From the NCBI GenBank assembly GCA_951799425.1, contig OX637404.1, positions 19,740,545 through 19,804,544 on the forward strand: 64,000 nt of DNA. The letters run 5' to 3'. Source of the stretch: Ilex aquifolium (taxonomy: Eukaryota; Streptophyta; Magnoliopsida; Aquifoliales; Aquifoliaceae). A program made the translations under genes and the position numbers. This document shows, piece by piece, positions 56,795 through 64,000 of this stretch (the stretch's first letter is position 1; every line of letters starts with the position of its first letter). The notes below the pieces were generated by a model. It was given only the letters and a program-made list of their open reading frames with translations. It did not search any database and was not told the origin of the DNA.

Positions 56795-57889
56795 ACATGT
56801 TGTGTGTTCGATTGTTTTTAGTCAAATATAATTTTATTTCAAGTTTTTAATCATTTGAGGTGATTAATTTGTATTTTTTTGATTATTGTGCTTTGTTGAA
56901 TTGTGTAATTTAATCACCTGTTGGTGTTGCCCACCAACTATTTGTTATTATGCTCCATAGGACTTTTTTTGTTGGTGGATTTTGCTATAGGTAAATGGCA
57001 GTAAAGCTAATGACTAACAAATTCCTAGCTTCTGAATGCTGAAGGTAAGAGCTCTATCCACTGGATTTGAAATAATTTGATTAGTTGTGTAGCTGTCTCA
57101 ATGATGCCATTGAGTGTCTTACGTAGAAAGCATAAATTTGAAGCTTGCTATCAAGTTTGGGGCTTAGATAGCTAAGAAGTGGTACTTTCTTTGCCTTCAG
57201 TTAATTTCAATTATGGGTCTATCTTTGAGCTTGAACATGAAATTCCAGTTTTTGGGTTTATGTTAAAACTTTAAATGGTGTCAATTTGTGGTATTTAATG
57301 GGAAAAAATAAAGAAGGGTTTACTTTTGAATACATGTTGTGTGTTCAATTGTTTTTAGTCAGATATAATTTTATTTCAAGTTTTTAATCATTTGGGGTGA
57401 TTAATTTGTTTGGGGTGATTAATTTGTATTTTTTTGATTATTGTGCTTTGTTGAATAGTGTAATTTAATCACCGTTTGGTGTTGCCCACCAACTATTTGT
57501 TATTATGCTCCATAGGACTTTTTTCCTTGGTGGATTTTGTTGTAGGTAAATGGCAGTAAAACTAATGGCTAACAAATTCCTAGCTTCTGAATGCTGAAGG
57601 TAAGAGCTCTATCCACTGGATTTGAAATAATTTGATTAGTTGTGTGGCTGTCTCAATGATGTCATTGAGTATCTTACGTATAAAGCATAAATTTGAAGCT
57701 TGCTATCAAGTTTGGGGCTTAGATAGCTAAGAAGTGGTACTTTCTTTGCCTTCAGTTAATTTCAATTATGGGTCTATCTTTGAGCTTGAACATGAAATTC
57801 CAGTTTTTGGGTTTTATGTTAAAACTTTAAATGGTGTCAATTTGTGGTATTTAATGGGAAAAAATAAAGAAGGGTTTATTTTTGAATAG
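56795..57889 (+). repeat. tandem duplication of a 537-bp unit inside the Helitron
   Basis: ACATGTTGTGTGTTCGATTG begins at 56795, and ACATGTTGTGTGTTCAATTG begins the second copy at 57332. Both run through TTGGTGTTGCCCACCAACTA and TGAATGCTGAAGGTAAGAGC to AAAAAATAAAGAAGGGTTTA. Copies are over 95% alike by eye. The second has an extra inner repeat of TTTGGGGTGATTAATTTG. Confidence 0.95.
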
Positions 57890-60800
57890 ACATAGAATGA
57901 TCATATGGGCGTGGCAAGATGGGAAAAATATATGAAAAAACCCACTGCACCAACCCAATTTTACTAATATTGCTAGCATTGTTGTAGAAAATTTGGCACT
58001 ACCTAATTTATACCGATTTTATGAGTTTTGCTATATTCAGTTAGACTCAGTTTAATCTTATTTGGGTCATGGATTACATCTTTTGTTTTTATTGTTAAGT
58101 TATGAATTGACTTTTATTTGTAACAAGAAACCAGGTAGACTTGAAATGCTTTCAGATTCGTGTGTTTTATTTTTATTATGAGATTGATATTTCTAACATT
58201 TGGACAACTGAGGTTTTTATTTTTGTTTTGTTCTTGATTAAATATGGGACTTTGATAATTTCCGTTTGTTGTTCTATCTAATATTTGATTGTAGTATGAG
58301 GTTCCACTTGATTGTACGTACTACAAGTAAACATAAAACTCAAATTTCAATCATTCTCATTTTCTTTTCATTAGGGTTATGCATATTATTTTTTTTTTGT
58401 TGAAATTTCTATAGACACTTTAGATTTGTTCTTTGTTTATACTACGTAAGTTGTTAGTTTATGTAGTGGCCGGATAATTGATAAGAGCAGTCATCCAATA
58501 TATTTTATTAACATGATGTGTTTGCACTTTGTCTATAGACACTTTAGATGGGTGTTGCCCGTAGATAAACGGAGATCTCTTAATATTTTGTCAATGCTTT
58601 GGAATTTTTATATTGTGTTGCTTCCAAGTTGTGATTGTATTTTGTCACTATACAAACACAACTTTTTGGGGATTTTTTTTGTATCACACCATTTATAGGC
58701 ACGTGCATTAGTTGAATGTTACATGTTACGGTTATTTTGATAGAAGTGGGTGGTTGAATGATAGTGGTTTGATTGGATTTGGTTTAACAAATTTGGTTTC
58801 ATTTTCCATTTTGTATGGATCGGTATATGTTTTACTAATGTAGTTATTATATTTTGAAATTTTGAAACTCTCCCTCTCTCTATCTCTCTCTCCCCCACTA
58901 ACGAGAGTTAAATCTAAGACATTTGATTTAACGCTTTGTCCGAGACTAACTCTTTTCATTGGGTTATTTGAGCGGGTTAAGACAATGTAAGTCATTAGAA
59001 TTGTGAATCTTAACACAAAAGATTGTTCCTTTTTAAGCGTACGGAGGCGTTAGCGAATAGAAAAGAATCCTGGACCACTCTCACCTGCCGTCGCCCAGGT
59101 ACCTCCCTCCCCCCTCTCTCTCCACTCTCACCCTCTATGTCTCACGACTCACACACACACAGTTACACACACACAAACATCACCCTCTTTGTCTCATGAC
59201 ACACATACGAACACATACAGTCGAACACAAACACACACACATCACCCTCTCATGACTCTCTCACCCTCTCTGTCTCACGCACTCACACACAGACACACAT
59301 CGCACATACACACGCACACACCAAAGCACACACACATTTCCCCTTATTATTTTCCCAAAATTTCAATTTCATGAATTTCATCTCAATTCACACACACCAC
59401 CTTTTTTCGTTGTTAGCTTAGGTTGCTATTTTGAATTGTTTTAGTTGAATATATGAATCTTTTTGTTCACTTAAAATTTTGATGCTTGGATTAATGTTTG
59501 ATCAATGGGTTGACATTGATTTTTTTCCTAAAGCTAATTGTTATGATATTAATCTTGCATTGTTTCGAAGAAATCTACTCACAGACCAACTATTTGAAAA
59601 TTTTAGATGCACATCTTATCGGGAGGTTGGAACCCCCTAGGTAATATCCTGAACCTTTTAATCTCTTCCAATTATAAGTGTTGCTCTGATACTATATGTT
59701 TTTAGTTCTTTGGCAAGCATATCAAGTTCAAGTATACATAGGATTATGATTAAAATGTTGTATCGGTATGAGCATTTACTGCCATCATAGCTCTGGTAAT
59801 GTGATTGTTGTGAATTTTGGTTAACAAAGAAAAATATACAATTTATATATTCATTGATTAATGTTTAGGCATTTAGATATCTCATTTATGGTACTAACAC
59901 TGTTAATTTTTTAGTTTTGCATGTTTTTCATGTAATGATAATTGTTTTATATTAGACTAAATTGAATAGAGAATGACAGGAGGGCTCTTGCTAATGTTCA
60001 TGTGTTTTTCAAATTATTGATTGTTGTGGTTACTCAATGCCTTTACGTGTATATGTGTGTGGGTGGGAGACTGTGTTATAGAGAGTTGTTGATCATGTTT
60101 AGATTTTTTCAGGCCTTAAGTTAATTGGATGTGGAAGCTATGGAATTTGGGCTGAAACTTTTGGGAATTTTAATTCTTATTTCCCCCCTCTTTTTCCACT
60201 TTTTTTTCTGTTGCTTAGATATCAAAAATCTTATTGACATAAATATTGTGTTCGATGGAAAATATATTGCACTATGTAGTTCATGTCGTTTTGAGCAAAT
60301 CTTACTTAGCAATTCCCTATGAGTAAGTTTATTATGGGTGAAATGTTGTGGTGATTGTGGTTTTTGGATTTGCATTGTTAAATTCATGCATTGGAATGTA
60401 GTTTGATTTAAGGCCATAGTTTGATTTGACTTTTCATTTGGTAATTAGAATGTAGTGTTGTTTGATGATGTTGAAATTTGAATTCCCTAGATTAAATCAC
60501 AATACATGTGTAGGGACATTTAAGAAATTGGAGTAGATTGACTATGTGATTTTAAGAAATTGAATGCTAAATATGTGTGGTTGAATGAATAGTGGAGTTA
60601 ACTATTGTTGAGTTGTATCACTTGCAGTGCTTCATAACTGTAAACAAACGTGTAATGTGAAAATACATCGAAAAAAAGTTTAACTGTTTCTTAAATACTA
60701 TCCTATATTTTTGACATTGTAGCAATCACATTTATGTGAAAGTCCTCATAAAGAAGCATTGTTTATGTTTAACAAATCTGCTGCCTATAAATATACAACA

Positions 60801-61370
60801 TTGTTTCATGTATTATATATTTTTTATTTCACAGACTCATGGAAGGCTAAAAAGACTCAACAGTTCTCTTGGTAGATGGGTGAAATGACTTGGTTTAGTT
60901 CTATTGGTAAATGTTACAATTTCATTATTGACTGATGTTTCAAAATATAGAATGTTCAAACCAAATGATTCTTATTTATGTAGATTTAGTTCTTTGGTTG
61001 GACTTTATTACATGTGGCTATGACTTTTGTAATTATGATATAAATGTTATTTTGGTTTGGATTATGTAGTGAATAAAATTTGATGTTGTCTTTGAGTTAG
61101 GTTGAGTAATTTATTCTTGAGATTGGTTATACAATGATTTGTGTTGGGAGATGAATAGTTTGTGTTGGGCAATAATGCAATTGATGTCACTGTAGACAGA
61201 TTAAGATTTTCTTGGTTCCTTTCAAAGAAAACTTTGTTGAAATTTTTTGAAAAAATAATAGAGGTTATATTTATTTCAATTTTTTTAATTAAAGCAAATG
61301 AAAGAAAAATTATTTCAAATTAAAGAATTTTTTAAGTTACAAAGTGCCTTTAGGCACGGGTTATTACTAG

Positions 61371-61449
61371 TCCATCAATATTTCTCCATCCCGTTGATCC
61401 AGAGGAATGATCCACTTCAACAGCCCATCATCAAACCTCGAAAATAAAT
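61371..61449. other. short spacer after the Helitron
   Basis: It begins with the T required at the Helitron 3' junction; nothing else is recognised. Confidence 0.5.
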
Positions 61450-61634
61450 TAAATGGTATCAGGAATGAATTATAAATACAAAAATTTTAAGTTCTAATTT
61501 TGATAATTTTTTATCTCTAACGAATATTCTAATTTCGGCGTGAATGTTCTACCTTTGATCAGATCAGATAAGAGATTAGTCGAGATGCACATAAATTGAC
61601 ATAAATACTCTTTTACTGTTGAACCAAAAAAAAA
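61450..61634 (+). mobile_element. SINE, diverged second copy
   Basis: It aligns with 48347-48552: AATGGTATCAGGAATGAATT for the A-box region, AAGTTCTAATTTTGA for the B-box region, then GAGATTAGTCGAGATGCACA and an A run after GAACC. It is more decayed in the B box than the first copy. Confidence 0.65.
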
Positions 61635-62767
61635 GAATAATTAAATCGGATTCAACCCATGTGACAAATTAGTATTTTTGGGCAAAATTCAAGAAGTTTA
61701 TATGTTTTCTCTTACAAATACCCCTCTCATCCGGTCACTTGAGACACTATCCAATGTCGATAAAGATCTTAAACGGTCTATTTTTATTAGATTAATTAGA
61801 CTCAAATTTATAATTTTAGTGACCAAAATGACACAATAAAAAAAATAAAAATTACAATGACACAAACCACATACTCTAGTGACCAATTGTAATATCATTT
61901 GTAATATTGTTTGATTTTTATAAAAAATATTTAAACTAATGAAAAATGTAAGCTACTTAGGGGTGTTCAATTACACCCTAGTAGGGACAAGTTACATACT
62001 TCTTTTCCTTTTATGACCAAGATTCCAATTTTAAGAGAAAACATTCAATACAATGTGATATCATGACACCATCATTTTCATATAAGTATCACAAATCAAT
62101 TATAAATCAGTCTACCGGTTAAAGAACATTGGTCAAATGACATTTTTTATTTCAAATTGCTAATATCCAAACCTTAATTATTTTATTTTTTAAAAAAAAT
62201 TATTCACAATCTTGAATCTTGAGAACTTGGTCCAAGAAAAATATAGCGTCGGGTAATGATAAATGAAGGGTAATGAAATAGTGTCTCAATTGAAATGCCA
62301 TTTTTCGATATCGTACATTTACACTTTTTATCAAATAAAAATATATTGAGTGTAATTATTTTATTTTATAATAATTTATCATTTTTTGAATCAATTATTA
62401 TAAATTATTCTAATCAAAACTAATAATCCAGATTTATTTTCAACACGGTATCTCTGTCCCATGGGATAGGATTCTCCGAAAAGTAAAATAAGGACTCAGG
62501 AATACGCGGTGGCAAGTGACAGGCACGTGTTAGCTGCATGAGAGTAGCTTCTGTGAAGGGGACGTGTCGGAACGCTGATGGTTTGGGCGATTAATTCAAA
62601 GTCGCCGATAGATTTGGTCTTTTCTCTTTGGACCGTTGTGCGTCTTCCATGGGAGGACGGCAGTGAAAAATGTGTTCCTGTGCATTAGCACTGCATCGTT
62701 TTTCATGTACCCTACCAACTTTCCACTCTACAAGTGGCACTTTTTGTCACTTTGTGACCAAACTTAG
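61635..62767. other. AT-rich spacer with a promoter-like part near 62460-62760
   Basis: No gene is recognised. Around 62460-62760 composition becomes more even, with GGCACGTGTT (G-box core CACGTG) and GGGACGTGTC words, which may be a remnant or distal promoter. The last eight bases (62760-62767, AAACTTAG) are the left duplication of the next MITE. Confidence 0.4.
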
Positions 62768-63358
62768 CAGTGCAACTTGGGCAGGCCAACCCGAATTCAA
62801 CCCGAGTTCAGCCCAAAAATAGGACTTGGGTTATAATTTGTAATATTTGGATTGGGCTTAGGCAAAAAAACCCTAACCCGAATTGAATTCGGATAAGTCT
62901 CGGGTTGTCGGATTCAACTAGAATTAAAATCGGGTTGAACCCGAATATACATAAATATATTTAACTAGAGTTAGTATTTATTTTCACTCTTCAGAATCTA
63001 GACTTTTACTTCACCTCAAGTCTTCACCCCCGCGCTTCCATCACTCTCAAATCCCTCTCTCACTCGTCACTCGTCACTCATCTTGTCTCAAACTCTCAGC
63101 CTCCCTCTCTCACTCGTCACTCTTCCCTTTTTTATCAACCCTAATTAAATAATTAGCGTCCAACCCAATTTTTAACCCGAAATTAGTCCGAATTAAGCAA
63201 CCTGAATTCAACCCCGAGCTCATCTGAATTAAACTCGGACAGTACTCGAGTTGAGTACCTCTGGTTGAGATAGGGTTAGGATTAAGACTGAAGATTATAT
63301 ATCTAAAGTTGAACTAGGGTTGACCTCTCAACCCGCCCAACCCTCTCGAGTTGCACCC
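62768..63358. mobile_element. hAT-type MITE
   Basis: The left end CAGTGCAACTTGGGCAGG and the right end, inverted, GGGTGCAACTCGAGAGGG form TIRs. The 8-bp flanks AAACTTAG (62760-62767) and AAACTTAT (63359-63366) match at 7 of 8. Inside, CCGAATTCAACCCGAGTTC-type words occur near both ends, and CT-rich DNA lies in the middle. It is non-coding. Confidence 0.75.
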
Positions 63359-64000
63359 AAACTTATTAGCCCTTTGGCATTGCTCTTGTGGTTGTTCAAG
63401 AACAGTGTTATTAAAATGTATTTTTCTGGGTACTGTATTTTTATGTAATAATAAAATATAAGTGTAAAATTAGTTGAAATTAAATTTATATTAATGTTTC
63501 TCTTTTATTTTTCTTTTGGTGGTGCCTCTAGTAACCTCTTATTATTAATATTTTTCTTCTGGTGGTGCCTCTAGTAAACTATTTTTCTTTTGGTTGAAAT
63601 TAAATTTATGTGGTTCTCTCAAATTGAGGGTATGTTTACGAACACAGATCTCAACCTTCCACTATATTTCAATAATGGATTTACAACAATCCTCTTCAGA
63701 GTAATTTCCAGAAGCTATTAAAATATCAATAATTTATCACCCGAAGTTGGGTATTAATAAAATAAAGAGAAGAGATCTAATCCGATAAGTCTTATAAAAA
63801 TATTAATTCGAGAAAATTTTCAATAAAATAAATCGATCACTGCATAATTCCTGTTATCCTTAACAATATACTAAAATTTCATTAAAATCGAACGTCGCCT
63901 GCCTACCCAAATTTTGGCTCGAAGATCCTACGCGAACAACCTTTTTCGTCTCTCGATCTGCACAAAAGCTCTCTCCTTTTTTGCCTCACAATTTACGCCG
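63359..64000. other. AT-rich spacer with small duplications
   Basis: GGTGGTGCCTCTAGTAA occurs at about 63519 and again at about 63560, and GTTGAAATTAAATTTAT occurs twice (about 63474 and 63594). The last 120 bases become CT-rich, which may be the start of an upstream region for a gene beyond the edge. No gene is visible. Confidence 0.5.

Larger units (their letters stand above)
53300..61370 (+). mobile_element. non-autonomous Helitron, about 8.1 kb
   Basis: The 5' end TCTATACTAATAAGATAGAG is a classic plant Helitron start preceded by A. The 3' end has a hairpin GTGCC-TTTA-GGCAC (61344-61357), followed by GGGTTATTACTAG and then T, so insertion is between A and T without target duplication, as the family requires. 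No Rep/helicase ORF is present. The inside is modular: three blocks each with an AGGTACC word, CT repeats and then CA repeats (53535-53870, 56440-56815, 59090-59395), separated by AT-rich DNA. An exon-like ATGGAAGACGCC start occurs in the first two blocks. Whether these are captured gene leaders is open. Confidence 0.75.

Noticed and set aside
56375-56825. Overlapping ORFs of Thr/His and Val/Cys repeats
   Set aside because: They are translations of CT and CA microsatellites inside the Helitron. The same applies to 53445-53909.

Overview
The window is nuclear DNA of a flowering plant, probably a large-genome eudicot. It is AT-rich, its host genes have short GT-AG introns, and transposons of many families are nested around a few host genes. 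The confident host genes are: an SBP-box transcription factor most like SPL6, with three coding exons and a perfect-looking miR156 site (24389-27543, +); a nuclear tRNA-Asp(GUC) gene (44630-44701, +); and a complete four-exon reversibly glycosylated polypeptide / UDP-arabinopyranose mutase gene of 360 codons (45749-48084, -). I cannot name the species.

Layout. 1-1951: the 5' part of a broken Ty1/copia element on the minus strand, running off the left edge. 3190-13674: a Ty3/gypsy element of the Tat (Retand-like) lineage on the minus strand, with both LTRs, a CAAAC target duplication and two blocks of antisense ORFs. 14807-17628: a 2.8-kb element with 25-bp terminal inverted repeats, carrying scraps of two unrelated host genes (RGP and an aspartic protease) plus a LINE scrap. 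17760-18650: a degenerate CCACCA-type satellite open in three frames. 22443-23472: a MITE inside a MITE. 24389-27543: SPL6-like gene. 29189-41907: a hAT-type shell with an 8-bp target duplication, holding a 10-kb Mutator-like element (MULE) of the Kaonashi/ULP-carrying type and, behind a direct repeat of its flank, a 1.26-kb fold-back MULE. 44630-48181: tRNA-Asp and the RGP gene with its promoter. 48347-53270: a SINE, several MITEs, a small Helitron candidate and decayed LTR-element pieces. 53300-61370: an 8-kb non-autonomous Helitron. 61450-64000: a second SINE copy, a hAT MITE and unassigned AT-rich DNA.

The best candidates for something not yet described are the two-gene Pack-type element at 14807-17628 and the MULE at 30108-40126. 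In the MULE a MuDR-type transposase and a nine-exon Ulp1/C48-type protease gene converge on an exact 250-bp tandem repeat, which contains a stretch related to exon 3 of the protease gene. Each of the two genes has a single in-frame stop and otherwise splices in frame throughout, so the element died recently. Its non-coding DNA is also peppered with an AACAGTTAC / GTAACTGTT motif.

Limits: everything here was read by eye with no database search. Exon borders of the three multi-exon genes and the MULE genes agree in phase and are fairly secure. Names of transposon families are by recognised motifs and target duplications. Large AT-rich stretches hold nothing I can name.
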